Positions 25,216 to 35,111 are shown, counted from the first letter of the stretch. The stretch: DNA of 64,000 nucleotides from Enterobacter cloacae complex sp. ECNIH7 (GCF_002208095.1 NZ_CP017990.1:1860001-1924000); one strand, 5' to 3'. The notes: generated by a model not told the origin, from the letters alone. A program made the numbers and translations.

Positions 25216-26474
25216 GCCCGGCGGCAGAACGGGTGATGGCCCGCGCCGACGCGCTGGCCGCCCTCAGCGAAACCCCGGATGCGCTGACGAGGGTCTATCT
25301 CTCCACCCAGCATCTGCAGGCCAACCAGCTGGTGGGGCAGTGGATGAGCCAGGTGGGAATGACCGTCTGGCAGGACAGCGTGGGCAACATCTGTGGACGC
25401 TATGAGGGCGCGCAGGAAGGGGCGCAGGCGGTGCTGCTCGGCTCGCATCTCGATACCGTGCGCAATGCCGGGCGCTACGACGGCATGCTTGGGGTGCTCA
25501 CCGCCATTGAGGTGGTGGACAGCCTGCACCAGCAGGGTGTGCATCTGGCGCAGGCCATCGAGATTGTCGGCTTTTGCGACGAAGAGGGAACCCGCTTCGG
25601 CATTACGCTGTTAGGCAGCCGGGGCATTACCGGCACCTGGCCGCAGGGCTGGCTGGAGAAAGCTGACGCCAGCGGAATCAGCGTGGCGCAGGCGATGACC
25701 CTGGTGGGGCTCGATCCTGCCCGCGTGCTGCATGCCGCGCGCTGTCAGGAGGATTTCAGCGCCTATCTGGAGCTGCATATTGAGCAGGGGCCATGCCTTG
25801 AGCAGGAGGCGCTCGCCCTTGGCGTGGTGGAAGCCATTAACGGCGCGCGCCGTCTGAACTGCCGCTTTACCGGCGAGGCCGGGCACGCGGGAACCGTACC
25901 GATGCTCCACCGCAGGGACGCGCTGGCCGCCGCCGCCGAGTGGATGGTTATCATTGAAAACGCTACCCGACAGCAGGGCGGCAACCTGGTAGCGACGGTT
26001 GGCGAGCTGCGCTGTCTGCCGGGGGCGGTGAACGTAATCCCCGGCGAGGTTCAGCTCTCGCTGGATATTCGCGGGCCGCAGGATGCGCCGCTTGATCGGT
26101 TGCTTAACGACCTGCTGGAACATGCCCAGGCGATCGCCTCGCGCCGCGGTCTGGACTTCAGCGCCGAGGAGTTTTACCGCATTGCCGCCACGCCGTGCGA
26201 TATCCACCTGCAAAACGTGCTGGGGGAGGCCGTCACAGCGGTACAGGGGCGCTCGCTATCGCTGCCCAGCGGTGCGGGCCACGATGCGATTGCCATCGCG
26301 GAACGCTGGCCGGTCGGCATGCTGTTTGTGCGCTGCAAAGGGGGCGTCAGCCACCATCCGGCGGAATCGGTGATGGCTGAAGATGTCGCCCTGGCGATTG
26401 AGGTGTTTTCGCGAGCGGTGATCCAGCTGGCGGACCGCGTTACTCCAGCCCCAGCGTATATTGCGCGATCTTGA
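25212..26474 (+). CDS. hpxK: Allantoate amidohydrolase HpxK
   Basis: This 420-residue M20-type metallohydrolase has metal-binding blocks GSHLDTVRNAGRYDG and CDEEGTRFG, the dimerisation lid region with GEAGHAGTVPM, and C-terminal S-G-A-G-H-D-A and H-H-P-A-E-S. It hydrolyses allantoate to ureidoglycine, the substrate offered to HpxJ. Although the frame is open upstream inside hpxJ, the ATG at 25212 overlapping the hpxJ stop is the real start. The last 35 bases overlap the 3' end of the convergent mgtE gene. Confidence 0.9.
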   Translation: MSPAAERVMARADALAALSETPDALTRVYLSTQHLQANQLVGQWMSQVGMTVWQDSVGNICGRYEGAQEGAQAVLLGSHLDTVRNAGRYDGMLGVLTAIEVVDSLHQQGVHLAQAIEIVGFCDEEGTRFGITLLGSRGITGTWPQGWLEKADASGISVAQAMTLVGLDPARVLHAARCQEDFSAYLELHIEQGPCLEQEALALGVVEAINGARRLNCRFTGEAGHAGTVPMLHRRDALAAAAEWMVIIENATRQQGGNLVATVGELRCLPGAVNVIPGEVQLSLDIRGPQDAPLDRLLNDLLEHAQAIASRRGLDFSAEEFYRIAATPCDIHLQNVLGEAVTAVQGRSLSLPSGAGHDAIAIAERWPVGMLFVRCKGGVSHHPAESVMAEDVALAIEVFSRAVIQLADRVTPAPAYIARS

Positions 26475-27441
26475 AGTAGATAATCAGCCCGGTGCCGTCG
26501 ATAAGCGTCGCGATAAACGGCGCGGAGACGACCGCCGGGTCAATGCCGCAGCGCTTGAGCACCATCGGGATCACGGACGACACGATCGCACTCCAGAGCG
26601 TTATGCACACCAGCGTCAGGCTGACGATAAGGGTGATTTCCAGCCCAATCCCCATCATCCAGGCGCGAATGCACCCGGCGACACCGAGCGTGGCGGCAAT
26701 CATCAGCGAGGTGGTCATCTCTTTACGCAGCACGCGGCCAACGTCGCGCAGGCGGACTTCCCCCAGCGCCATGGCGCGCACCAGGGTGGAGGTGATCTGC
26801 GTCCCGCTGTTGCCGCCCGTGCCGATCAGCAGCGGAATAAAGAACGCCAGCGAGATGGCGGACTCCAGCGCCTCTTCAAAATGCTGGATCACCGAGCTGG
26901 TGTAGGCCTCCGCGACAAACAGCAGCAGCAGCCAGACGGAACGTTTCTTCCACAGGCTATACGGGCTGGTGTCCAGATAGGGCTTCTCCAGCGGCAGCGT
27001 CGCCCCCTGAAGCTGGGCGTCTTCGGTGACGTCATCTTCCAGCAGATGGGCGATTTCGCGCTCGGTCAGGCAGCCGACGAGCTTGCCGTGGGTGACCACG
27101 GGCACCACATCCGCGCCGCCGTGTGCCAGCAGTCCGGCAACGTCGGCACGTTCATCCTCCGGTTTGACCTGCAAAAACTGCGAAATCATCAGCGATTTCA
27201 CCGGCTGTACCGTATCGGCGGTTTGCAGCAATTTACGCACGGCAATCATGCCCGCCAGGCGGCCATTGTCTTCAATAAAAATATGAGACGGAATATCGTC
27301 GTCTTTTAATTTTTCGAAGAATTGCTCGCGCGCCAGCGCCACGCATAATGAAATATCGAGGACAATAAAATCGGTATTCATATATTGCGCAATGGCGCTG
27401 TCATTGAATGCCAGATTCTGGTTGTGAATAGCGTAAGACAT
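26440..27441 (-). CDS. mgtE: MgtE-type magnesium transporter lacking the N domain
   Basis: This 333-residue protein consists of a CBS-domain pair (about residues 20-130) followed by five transmembrane helices with the MgtE signatures P-L-L-I-G-T-G-G-N-S-G-T-Q and IDPAVVSAPFIATLIDGTG. The N-terminal superhelical domain of classical 450-residue MgtE is absent. It imports Mg2+ through the inner membrane. The start at 27441 follows AAGGGA; the longer frame runs into the riboswitch and is not coding. Regulation by the upstream M-box supports the Mg2+ role. Confidence 0.9.
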   Translation of the reverse strand: MSYAIHNQNLAFNDSAIAQYMNTDFIVLDISLCVALAREQFFEKLKDDDIPSHIFIEDNGRLAGMIAVRKLLQTADTVQPVKSLMISQFLQVKPEDERADVAGLLAHGGADVVPVVTHGKLVGCLTEREIAHLLEDDVTEDAQLQGATLPLEKPYLDTSPYSLWKKRSVWLLLLFVAEAYTSSVIQHFEEALESAISLAFFIPLLIGTGGNSGTQITSTLVRAMALGEVRLRDVGRVLRKEMTTSLMIAATLGVAGCIRAWMMGIGLEITLIVSLTLVCITLWSAIVSSVIPMVLKRCGIDPAVVSAPFIATLIDGTGLIIYFKIAQYTLGLE

Positions 27442-27505
27442 AGTGAATTCCCTTTGAATAATAACATCTCTCAGGGGCGAGCAAGACAGGGCATGTCGAA
27501 GAGGA

Positions 27506-27667
27506 GATCCCCACGTCCTGGGTTCAGCACTGTACACCGTATCCCGCGAGGGAAGTTATACTGACAAAGCCTTGATTCGACAGTGCCTGTTTTACCCTGT
27601 GTCGGTTCTCTCGAACCTACCAGAGCGATAACGTGTATTTGTACAGGAGCCTCGCCATAACGAGATC
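27506..27667 (-). promoter_or_regulatory. M-box (ykoK leader) magnesium riboswitch
   Basis: On the minus strand the leader of mgtE carries the conserved M-box stretches: 5' GGCGAGGCTCCTGTACAAAT with ATACACGTTA near the start, and ATACGGTGTACAGTGCTGAA near the 3' side. They occur in the same order as in the Bacillus ykoK leader. GATCTC (27667-27662) can pair with GGGATC (27511-27506) as the closing P1 helix. The element ends 65 bases before the mgtE start. High Mg2+ would reduce expression. No clear intrinsic terminator follows, so the mechanism may be Rho-dependent or translational. Confidence 0.88.
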
Positions 27668-27830
27668 GTTGTAAAACGAGAGGAATAATACGCTTATTAA
27701 AATTTACCGCTCAGAAAATTAAATAATGTTTAAGAACGGTTTAGACGATTTTTATTAATAAAATGTTGAGGATTTATTTAGGTTAATTCATTTCTAATGG
27801 AGGATTAAATAATCAACGGAGGAGAGGGTA

Positions 27831-28334
27831 ATGGCGTGGTTTGATAATCTGCTGAATCATTTTGCGCTGTATCCGGCACATCTTTTCGCGCTGTTATTTG
27901 TGATGGCGCTGAGTAAATCGACGGTGCTGCTCTCCTCCGTGCTGCCGCCCGCCTCGGTGATGCTGCTGGCGGGCATTACCGTTAGCCAGACGAGCATGCA
28001 TCCTGCGCTGGCGTGGCTGGCCGTGGTGCTAGGGGCAACGGCGGGTTCGGTGCTGAACTACCATATCGGCCTGCTGATGGGGCACACCCGGCTGGTCACG
28101 CGTTTCACCTCAAAGCATGCCGATAAGTTCTTGCGGGTACAGCATCAGTTGCAAAAGAACGGTGTCATCGTGCTGTTTACGTCGCGTTTTCTGGCGGTGT
28201 TGCGCTACATCGTGCCGCTGGCGGCGGGCATGCTCAGGCTGAATGCAGTCAAGGTCTACGCCGTCAGCCTGCTTTCCGCCTGCGGATGGGCGGCGCTGTA
28301 TGTCGGCATTATCACCGGCATCAGCGCCTTTTGA
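27831..28334 (+). CDS. DedA family membrane protein
   Basis: This 167-residue membrane protein has the DedA/VTT domain, including the conserved helix region F-T-S-R-F-L-A-V-L-R-Y-I-V-P-L-A-A-G. DedA proteins are implicated in lipid carrier recycling and proton-motive force; the specific role here is unknown. A GGAGGAGAGG run precedes the ATG. The gene is divergent from mgtE and convergent with the next SDR gene, only one base away. Confidence 0.85.
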   Translation: MAWFDNLLNHFALYPAHLFALLFVMALSKSTVLLSSVLPPASVMLLAGITVSQTSMHPALAWLAVVLGATAGSVLNYHIGLLMGHTRLVTRFTSKHADKFLRVQHQLQKNGVIVLFTSRFLAVLRYIVPLAAGMLRLNAVKVYAVSLLSACGWAALYVGIITGISAF

Positions 28335-28335
28335 G

Positions 28336-29085
28336 TTACAAATTCCCCATTCCGCCGTCCACCAGCAGCTCCGTTCCCACCGTGTAGCTCGACTCGTCGG
28401 ACGCCAGATAGAGCGCGGCTTTTGCCAGCTCCGTCGTCGAGCCCATTCTGCCGAGCGGAACCAGCTTGATGATCTCCGCCATCATCGCGTTAAGCGCCTC
28501 CTCGCTTAAGCCCGTTTTGGTAAACGCCGGAGTTTCCACCGGACCGGGGCTCAGACCGTTGACGCGGATCCCGCGCGGCAGCAGCTCCGCCGACAGCGTG
28601 CGCGCCAGCGATAGCAGGGCAGCCTTGCTCGCGGCATACACGCTGCTGGTGGGCAGGCCGATGCGCGCGCTCACCGAGCCGCAGAGGATCACCGACGACG
28701 GGTTATTCAGCAGCGGCAGCAGCGCCTGAATTAAAAAGAACGGCCCCTTCAGGTTGATGCCCATCAGGCGGTCCCACGCCTCCTCCTGCCAGGCTTCCAG
28801 CGGCGCGTGCGTTACGTCACCGGCGTTAAGAAACACCGCGTCCAGGCGTGGCCAGCGGGCGGCGAGGGTTTCCGCCAGCGCTTTTTGTGAGGCGATATCT
28901 CCCGCATCGGTCGGGATCACCCAGGCCTTATCGCCAAGAATACGTTCTGCTTCGGCGAGGGTGTCCGGGTTGCGTCCGGTCACGGCGACGCGCGCGCCTT
29001 CGGCGATAAACGCCTGCGCGGTGGCAAGACCGATGCCGCTGGTGCCGCCGGTAATCAGCGTATATTTATCTGTTAAACGACCCAT
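28336..29085 (-). CDS. SDR family oxidoreductase
   Basis: This 249-residue classical short-chain dehydrogenase has the cofactor motif TGGTSGIG at residues 12-19, NAG in FLNAGDV, the catalytic Ser in CGSVSAR and the Y-A-A-S-K active site. The start at 29085 has CAGGAG upstream. The divergent HxlR-type regulator gene probably controls it. The substrate is unknown. Confidence 0.85.
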   Translation of the reverse strand: MGRLTDKYTLITGGTSGIGLATAQAFIAEGARVAVTGRNPDTLAEAERILGDKAWVIPTDAGDIASQKALAETLAARWPRLDAVFLNAGDVTHAPLEAWQEEAWDRLMGINLKGPFFLIQALLPLLNNPSSVILCGSVSARIGLPTSSVYAASKAALLSLARTLSAELLPRGIRVNGLSPGPVETPAFTKTGLSEEALNAMMAEIIKLVPLGRMGSTTELAKAALYLASDESSYTVGTELLVDGGMGNL

Positions 29086-29185
29086 GTTCTTCTCCTGAAA
29101 TGTCACTGGAGAAAGCACTATAGAAACGTTAGTATCGAAAGGAAACCAGGTACCAAATGGATACTAAAGAGGCAAGAGGTGTGCT

Positions 29186-29545
29186 ATGGCAGAAATGCTG
29201 CAGGTGTGCTGCGAAAAAAAATCTGAGGCGTATACCTGCCCGATGACGCAGTTTGTTAACCTGATTTCCGGTAAATGGGCGATCCCCATTCTCTACCGCC
29301 TGATTGTGTTCAACACGCCCGTACGCTTTGGCGATCTGCTGCGTGCCGCTGCCCCCATCACGCAGAAAGAGCTGACGAAGCAGCTGCGCCTGTTTGAGCA
29401 GCGCGGGCTGGTGACGCGGACGGTCTACCCGGAGATCCCCCCGCGTGTGGAGTACCAAATCACCGCGCTGGGGTTAACCCTGCAGGACGCACTCTCCCCG
29501 CTGGCCGCCTGGATGAGCGAGTACGGCGACCAGCTTGAGCGTTAG
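29186..29545 (+). CDS. HxlR family transcriptional regulator
   Basis: This 119-residue winged-helix protein of the HxlR type has the N-terminal cysteine-containing segment Y-T-C-P-M-T and the helix block FGDLLRAAAPITQKELTKQL. Divergent from the SDR gene, it likely responds to reactive electrophiles or a similar signal and regulates that gene. The ribosome-binding site is weak. Confidence 0.83.
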   Translation: MAEMLQVCCEKKSEAYTCPMTQFVNLISGKWAIPILYRLIVFNTPVRFGDLLRAAAPITQKELTKQLRLFEQRGLVTRTVYPEIPPRVEYQITALGLTLQDALSPLAAWMSEYGDQLER

Positions 29546-29546
29546 G

Positions 29547-30341
29547 CTACTGTTTTGCGTAGCGCGGTGCCGGAATGCCGGTGCGCGCGCTGTTGAACAG
29601 CTCAAGACGCGCCGCTTCGTAGCGATCCCACAGGCCAGCGTCATGCATCGGCGGGATGGTGATCGGTTCACCCTGATCCAGACCCGCCAGCGATGCATCC
29701 ACCATATCGTCGGTGGTCATCACCGATCCTTCCGGCAGATCGTTCACCGTGACGCCCGAATGGCTCCAGATTTCCGTCGCCGTGGCGGCGGGCAGCACGG
29801 CCTGAATGCGCACGCTGCTGTCGGCAAATTCTTCCTGTAACCCACGGGTAAAGCTCAGAACCCACGCCTTGGTGGCGCTGTAGAGCGCGCTACCGGCACG
29901 GACGTGCAGCGCTAACACCGAGGCGATATTGATCAGCGTGCCGCGATTGTTCTGCGCCAGGCGCGGCAGGATGGCGTAGGTCAGACGCATCAGCGCCGTG
30001 GTGTTCAGGGTGTTAATGGCCTGATGCTGCGCCACATCGCCTGCGAGGAACGGCGCCATCTGGGCGGTGCCCGCGTTGTTAATGAGCGTATCAATGGCGG
30101 TATTGCTGCGCAGCTCCTCTTCCACGGCGCGGATCCCCTGTTCATCGGTAAGATCGGCCACCAGAATATCGACGGCCACGCCGTAGCGCGCGCGAAGGTC
30201 GGCGGCAAGGGTTTTAAGGCGATCTTCGCGACGGGCGACCAGCACCAGGTTAGCGCCGCGCGCGGCAAGGCGATCGGCATAAACGGCACCAATTCCGGAA
30301 GAGGCGCCCGTAATCAGGGCGGTGGTGATTTGCGTAGTCAT
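29547..30341 (-). CDS. SDR family oxidoreductase
   Basis: This is a 264-residue short-chain dehydrogenase with TGASSGIG, D-x-x-D cofactor region V-A-D-L-T-D, N-N-A-G-T and the active-site Y-S-A-T-K. It is convergent with the preceding HxlR gene and lies 125 bases from another HxlR regulator gene on the same strand, upstream. This repeats the SDR/HxlR association of the neighbouring pair. The substrate is unknown. Confidence 0.85.
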   Translation of the reverse strand: MTTQITTALITGASSGIGAVYADRLAARGANLVLVARREDRLKTLAADLRARYGVAVDILVADLTDEQGIRAVEEELRSNTAIDTLINNAGTAQMAPFLAGDVAQHQAINTLNTTALMRLTYAILPRLAQNNRGTLINIASVLALHVRAGSALYSATKAWVLSFTRGLQEEFADSSVRIQAVLPAATATEIWSHSGVTVNDLPEGSVMTTDDMVDASLAGLDQGEPITIPPMHDAGLWDRYEAARLELFNSARTGIPAPRYAKQ

Positions 30342-30466
30342 CGTGTGTTACCTCAGGGCAAAGTGGGTTATTTGGTTTCAAGATGAAACTGAATAAACTC
30401 TCTGCTATTTGGTTTTATAATGCAACCATATTTGCGAGCATTTTGTGCTTTTGCCGTCGGGAACTA

Positions 30467-30910
30467 TCAGGAGGGGAGTTTCGCCACGATCTCTTCAGGC
30501 GTCAGTTCGCGGCCATCGTCGGCGATAAGCGCCAGTTTACGCAGGGGTTTGCGCTGTTCGGTGTCGACCAGCACGGTGCCGCATTCGTTTTCAGCAAACA
30601 AAAATTCATTCCCCCATTGGGAGAGGGCAACCAGCACCGTTTGCAGGGCGCGCCCCTTCTCGGTCAGGACATACTCCTGCCAGGCGCTGCCGTCGGACGC
30701 GGGCTGAAGCCGGAGGATGCCTTCGTCGACCAGCAGTTTTAGCCGCGTGGTCAGCATGTTTTTGGCGATACCAAGGCTTTTCTGGAACTCGCCGAAGCGT
30801 TTAATCCCGCGCAGCGCGTCGCGCACGATCAGCAGCGACCACCAGTCGCCGATGATATCCAGCGAACGGGCGACGGGGCAGGTGCTTTCTTCGAGGCGGG
30901 TACGTTTCAC
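30467..30910 (-). CDS. HxlR family transcriptional regulator
   Basis: This 147-residue HxlR-type winged-helix protein has C-P-V-A-R-S-L-D-I-I-G-D-W-W-S-L-L-I and FGEFQKSLGIAKNMLTTRL, a typical N-terminal cysteine and recognition helix. No ATG start is available. A GTG at 30910 has GGAG eight bases upstream, while an in-frame TTG at 30916 lies too close to it. It likely regulates the SDR gene downstream. Confidence 0.82.
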   Translation of the reverse strand: MKRTRLEESTCPVARSLDIIGDWWSLLIVRDALRGIKRFGEFQKSLGIAKNMLTTRLKLLVDEGILRLQPASDGSAWQEYVLTEKGRALQTVLVALSQWGNEFLFAENECGTVLVDTEQRKPLRKLALIADDGRELTPEEIVAKLPS

Positions 30911-31062
30911 GGTCAATTCTCCGGTGGGGGGTGGTTTTATTATAAAACTTATTGGTGCACACAGTAAGCACGTTAATCATCAGTTTGAGAAATGCTTCCC
31001 GGAAAATTGTCACCAATCTGTCACACTGAAGGCGACATTTTAAAACGAGTGAGGAATTAGGG

Positions 31063-32304
31063 ATGAGAAAAGCACTACTCGCGCTGGCAGTCGCCGGTTC
31101 CATTTCAGCAACGTTTGGCGTGCAGGCGCAAGAGACGCCGGAAGGGTATCAGCTGGAGCAAGTTTTAATCATGAGTCGTCACAACCTGCGCGCGCCGCTC
31201 GCCAATAACGGCAGCGTGCTGGAGCAGTCCACGCCGAAGCAGTGGCCGGAGTGGGAGGTGCCGGGCGGTCAGCTCACCACCAAGGGCGGCGTGCTGGAAG
31301 TCTATATGGGCCATTACATGCGCGAGTGGCTGGCGCAGCAGGGGATGGTGAAGACGGGAGAATGCCCGGCGGCGGATAGCGTTTATGCTTACGCCAACAG
31401 CCTGCAGCGTACCGTCGCCACCGCGCAGTTCTTCATCACCGGCGCGTTCCCGGGCTGCGACGTTCCCGTGCACCATCAGGAAAAAATGGGCACCATGGAT
31501 CCCACCTTTAATCCGGTGATTACCGATAACTCGCCGGAATTCCGCGAAAAAGCGCTCAAGGCGATGGAGTCCGAGCGGCAGAAAATGCAGCTTACCGAAA
31601 GCTATAAGCTGCTGGAGCAAATGACGAACTACGCCGATTCTCCGTCCTGCAAAGAGAAAAAGGTCTGCTCGCTGGCGGACGCGAAAGATACCTTCAGCGC
31701 CGACTATGAAAAAGAGCCTGGCGTATCCGGGCCGCTGAAGGTGGGCAACTCGCTGGTGGATGCGTTCACGCTGCAGTATTACGAAGGCTTCCCGGCCGAC
31801 CAGGTGGCCTGGGGCGAAATCAAGACCGACCAGCAATGGCGCGTGCTGTCTAAGCTGAAGAACGGCTATCAGGACTCGCTGTTTACCTCCACCGAGGTGG
31901 CGCAAAACGTGGCGAAGCCGCTGGTGAAGTACATTGATAAAACCCTGGTCACCGAGCAGGCGAAAGCGCCTAAGATCACCCTGCTGGTGGGGCATGATTC
32001 GAACATTGCTTCCCTGCTCACCGCCCTGGATTTCAAACCCTATCAGCTGCACGACCAGCAGGAGCGCACCCCGATTGGCGGCAAGATTGTCTTCCAGCGC
32101 TGGCATGACAAAAACGCCAATCAGGAGCTGATTAAAATTGAGTATGTCTACCAGAGTTCAGAGCAGCTGCGTAACGCCAGCGTGCTGTCGCTGAAGTACC
32201 CCGCGCAGCGCGTGACGCTGGAGCTGAAAGGCTGCCCGGTGGATGCGAACGGCTTCTGTCCTGTCGATAAATTCAATGCGGTGATGAATAACGCGGCGAA
32301 GTAA
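31063..32304 (+). CDS. agp: Periplasmic glucose-1-phosphatase Agp
   Basis: This 413-residue histidine acid phosphatase has a signal peptide (first 22 residues, cleavage after V-Q-A). The catalytic motif is S-R-H-N-L-R-A-P and the proton donor is in V-G-H-D-S-N. This matches Agp, which hydrolyses glucose-1-phosphate in the periplasm. Its place before yccJ-wrbA equals the E. coli order. Confidence 0.95.
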   Translation: MRKALLALAVAGSISATFGVQAQETPEGYQLEQVLIMSRHNLRAPLANNGSVLEQSTPKQWPEWEVPGGQLTTKGGVLEVYMGHYMREWLAQQGMVKTGECPAADSVYAYANSLQRTVATAQFFITGAFPGCDVPVHHQEKMGTMDPTFNPVITDNSPEFREKALKAMESERQKMQLTESYKLLEQMTNYADSPSCKEKKVCSLADAKDTFSADYEKEPGVSGPLKVGNSLVDAFTLQYYEGFPADQVAWGEIKTDQQWRVLSKLKNGYQDSLFTSTEVAQNVAKPLVKYIDKTLVTEQAKAPKITLLVGHDSNIASLLTALDFKPYQLHDQQERTPIGGKIVFQRWHDKNANQELIKIEYVYQSSEQLRNASVLSLKYPAQRVTLELKGCPVDANGFCPVDKFNAVMNNAAK

Positions 32305-32311
32305 AGGAGAA

Positions 32312-32331
32312 CCCCCCGCTGCGGCGGGGGG
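32312..32331. terminator. GC hairpin between agp and yccJ
   Basis: An 8-bp perfect stem CCCCCCGC/GCGGGGGG with loop TGCG lies between two convergent genes, eight bases from each stop. T-tracts are weak on both strands. Confidence 0.5.
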
Positions 32332-32338
32332 GGAACGC

Positions 32339-32566
32339 TTAGACGTTTTTACGTTCGATGGTTTGCTCGCCCCAGAAGAGCGAGTCTTTATCCGTTTTTT
32401 CGAAGGCGCGCACCAGCACCTCATCGTTACCTTCCTCCCAAATCTGCTCGGCCAGCTTTTCATCGTACTTCGCGACTTCAAAGATAGCTTCGGCAATCTC
32501 CGGAGAGGTGTTGCGTAAACTTGCCCATTCGCCCACGTGGTGAGCTTTGGATTCTTGAGTTGGCAT
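32339..32566 (-). CDS. yccJ: YccJ family protein
   Basis: This 75-residue acidic protein is nearly identical in pattern to E. coli YccJ ([15 protein letters not shown] at the start, [11 protein letters not shown] at the end). Its function is unknown. It lies 20 bases past the wrbA stop, as in the E. coli wrbA-yccJ operon, which is stationary-phase induced there. Confidence 0.95.
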   Translation of the reverse strand: MPTQESKAHHVGEWASLRNTSPEIAEAIFEVAKYDEKLAEQIWEEGNDEVLVRAFEKTDKDSLFWGEQTIERKNV

Positions 32567-32586
32567 GCTTGTCCTCCTGTTGGGTG

Positions 32587-33574
<988 letters not shown>

Positions 33575-33745
33575 ATGGCAAACCATCGTGGTGGTTCAGG
33601 TAATTTCGCAGAAGACCGTGAAAGAGCATCAGAAGCAGGCCGTAAAGGTGGCCAGCATAGCGGGGGCAACTTCAAGAATGACCCGCAACGCGCATCTGAA
33701 GCTGGCAAGAAAGGGGGTAAAAACAGCCACGGCAGCAGTAAGTAA
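33575..33745 (+). CDS. ymdF: KGG-repeat stress protein YmdF
   Basis: This 56-residue hydrophilic protein is built from two copies of the G-N-F ... R-A-S-E-A-G-[RK]-K-G-G repeat, the con-10/KGG family found in YciG and YmdF. The role is linked to general stress; the mechanism is unknown. GGAGG lies seven to eight bases before the ATG and a strong terminator follows. Position next to wrbA is as in E. coli. Confidence 0.93.
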   Translation: MANHRGGSGNFAEDRERASEAGRKGGQHSGGNFKNDPQRASEAGKKGGKNSHGSSK

Positions 33746-33764
33746 CACGCCGGGTTGAACCCCT

Positions 33765-33792
33765 GCCGCCGGGATCTCCCGGCGGTTTTTTT
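33765..33792 (+). terminator. Terminator of ymdF
   Basis: A 9-bp stem CCGCCGGGA/TCCCGGCGG is followed by seven T residues. Confidence 0.88.
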
Positions 33793-33862
33793 ATTTCTGC
33801 AACATTGAACTGTAACCAAAGGCAACGCACACTAGAGAATTGATCTTAACCGCGAGTGCCGC

Positions 33863-34780
33863 ATGTCTGTCTCACGCTTCAAATTCTCCGTTAAACCGCA
33901 GGAAGCCATCCTCATTCTCATCACCATGTTCTGGGGCGGGACGTTTCTGGCCGTTCAGTACGCGGTGACCCTCAGCGATCCGTTCTTTTTTGTTGGCCTG
34001 CGCTTTGCGACGGCGGCGCTTGCCGTCTGGCTAATTTCGCTTAAAACGCTGCGGGGACTGACGCTGAAAGAACTTAAGGCCGGCGTGGCGATTGGGGTGG
34101 CGATAGCGATGGGCTACAGCCTGCAGACGTGGGGATTGCAGACCATCTCCAGCAGTAAATCCGCGTTTATCACCGCCATGTATGTGCCGTTGGTGCCGCT
34201 ACTGCAGTGGCTGTGCCTGGGGCGGCTGCCGGGGCTGATGTCCTGTATTGGCATCGTGCTGGCGTTTATCGGCCTGATTTTGCTGGCCGGGCCGGAAAAC
34301 AACCTGCTTGCGCTGGGGCCGGGCGAAATCATCACCCTGATTGGGGCGATTGCCATTGCGGCGGAAATTATTCTGATTAGCGCCTGGGCGGGCAAGGTCG
34401 ACGTCAAACGGGTGACGGTGGTGCAGCTCGCCACGGCGTCGCTGGTGGCGTTTGCGACGATGGTTCCGGCAGGGGAATCCGTGCCGCCGATGTCCACCGG
34501 CCTGGTGGTGGTCGCACTGGGGCTGGGTATCTTCAGCGCCATTATTCAGGTCACCATGAACTGGGCGCAGCGCAGCGTATCGCCAACCCGCGCGACGGTG
34601 ATTTATACCGGCGAACCGGTCTGGGCGGGGATTTTCGGACGCATTGCTGGCGAGCGCTTGCCGCTACTGGCGCTGGTGGGCGCGGCATTTATTGTCGCCG
34701 GGGTGCTGGTAAGTGAGTTAAAGCTCAGAAAGCGTCGGGGTGAGGTCAGGGATTTGACTGCAAAAGAAGGTTTAGATTGA
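33863..34780 (+). CDS. EamA/DMT family transporter
   Basis: This 305-residue inner-membrane protein has about ten hydrophobic helices in two EamA halves (first half with MFWGGTFLAVQYA, second with TRATVIYTGEPVWAGIFG). Such DMT carriers export amino acids, nucleosides or metabolites; the cargo here is unknown. It stands alone between ymdF and a toxin-antitoxin pair. Confidence 0.85.
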   Translation: MSVSRFKFSVKPQEAILILITMFWGGTFLAVQYAVTLSDPFFFVGLRFATAALAVWLISLKTLRGLTLKELKAGVAIGVAIAMGYSLQTWGLQTISSSKSAFITAMYVPLVPLLQWLCLGRLPGLMSCIGIVLAFIGLILLAGPENNLLALGPGEIITLIGAIAIAAEIILISAWAGKVDVKRVTVVQLATASLVAFATMVPAGESVPPMSTGLVVVALGLGIFSAIIQVTMNWAQRSVSPTRATVIYTGEPVWAGIFGRIAGERLPLLALVGAAFIVAGVLVSELKLRKRRGEVRDLTAKEGLD

Positions 34781-34805
34781 AAAAATGGACAGACTTATTT
34801 ACGAT

Positions 34806-34828
34806 GTGTACGGATAAATACCGTACAC
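34806..34828. promoter_or_regulatory. Operator palindrome of the DUF1778/GNAT module
   Basis: GTGTACGG and CCGTACAC form a perfect 8-bp inverted repeat with a 7-bp spacer, 13 bases before the antitoxin start. TacA-like antitoxins repress their own promoters through such dyads. Confidence 0.65.
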
Positions 34829-34841
34829 GGTGATGTAAACC

Positions 34842-35111
34842 ATGCCAGCACTTAAAAAACAGCGTATCGATCTTCGCTTAACGGACGAAGACAAAACAAT
34901 GATTGAAGAAGCGGCGGCGATGACGAACCAAACGATCACCCAGTTTATGGTGAACAGTGCGTCAGAGCGTGCTGCAGAGGTCATTGAGCAGCACCGTCGT
35001 CTCGTATTAAACGAAGCATCATGGACTGCGGTGATGGATGCCATCGACAATCCGCCTGAGCCAAATGAACGCCTGAAACGAGCAGCAAAACGGCTTCGAA
35101 ACATGGAGTGA
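34842..35111 (+). CDS. DUF1778 antitoxin (TacA-like)
   Basis: This 89-residue protein has an N-terminal ribbon-helix-helix (QRIDLRLTDEDKTMIEEAAA, then T-I-T-Q-F-M-V-N-S-A) and a C-terminal tail that would block the toxin. It precedes the GNAT gene by six bases. Together they match the TacAT/AtaRT/ItaT class of toxin-antitoxin systems. Confidence 0.88.
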   Translation: MPALKKQRIDLRLTDEDKTMIEEAAAMTNQTITQFMVNSASERAAEVIEQHRRLVLNEASWTAVMDAIDNPPEPNERLKRAAKRLRNME

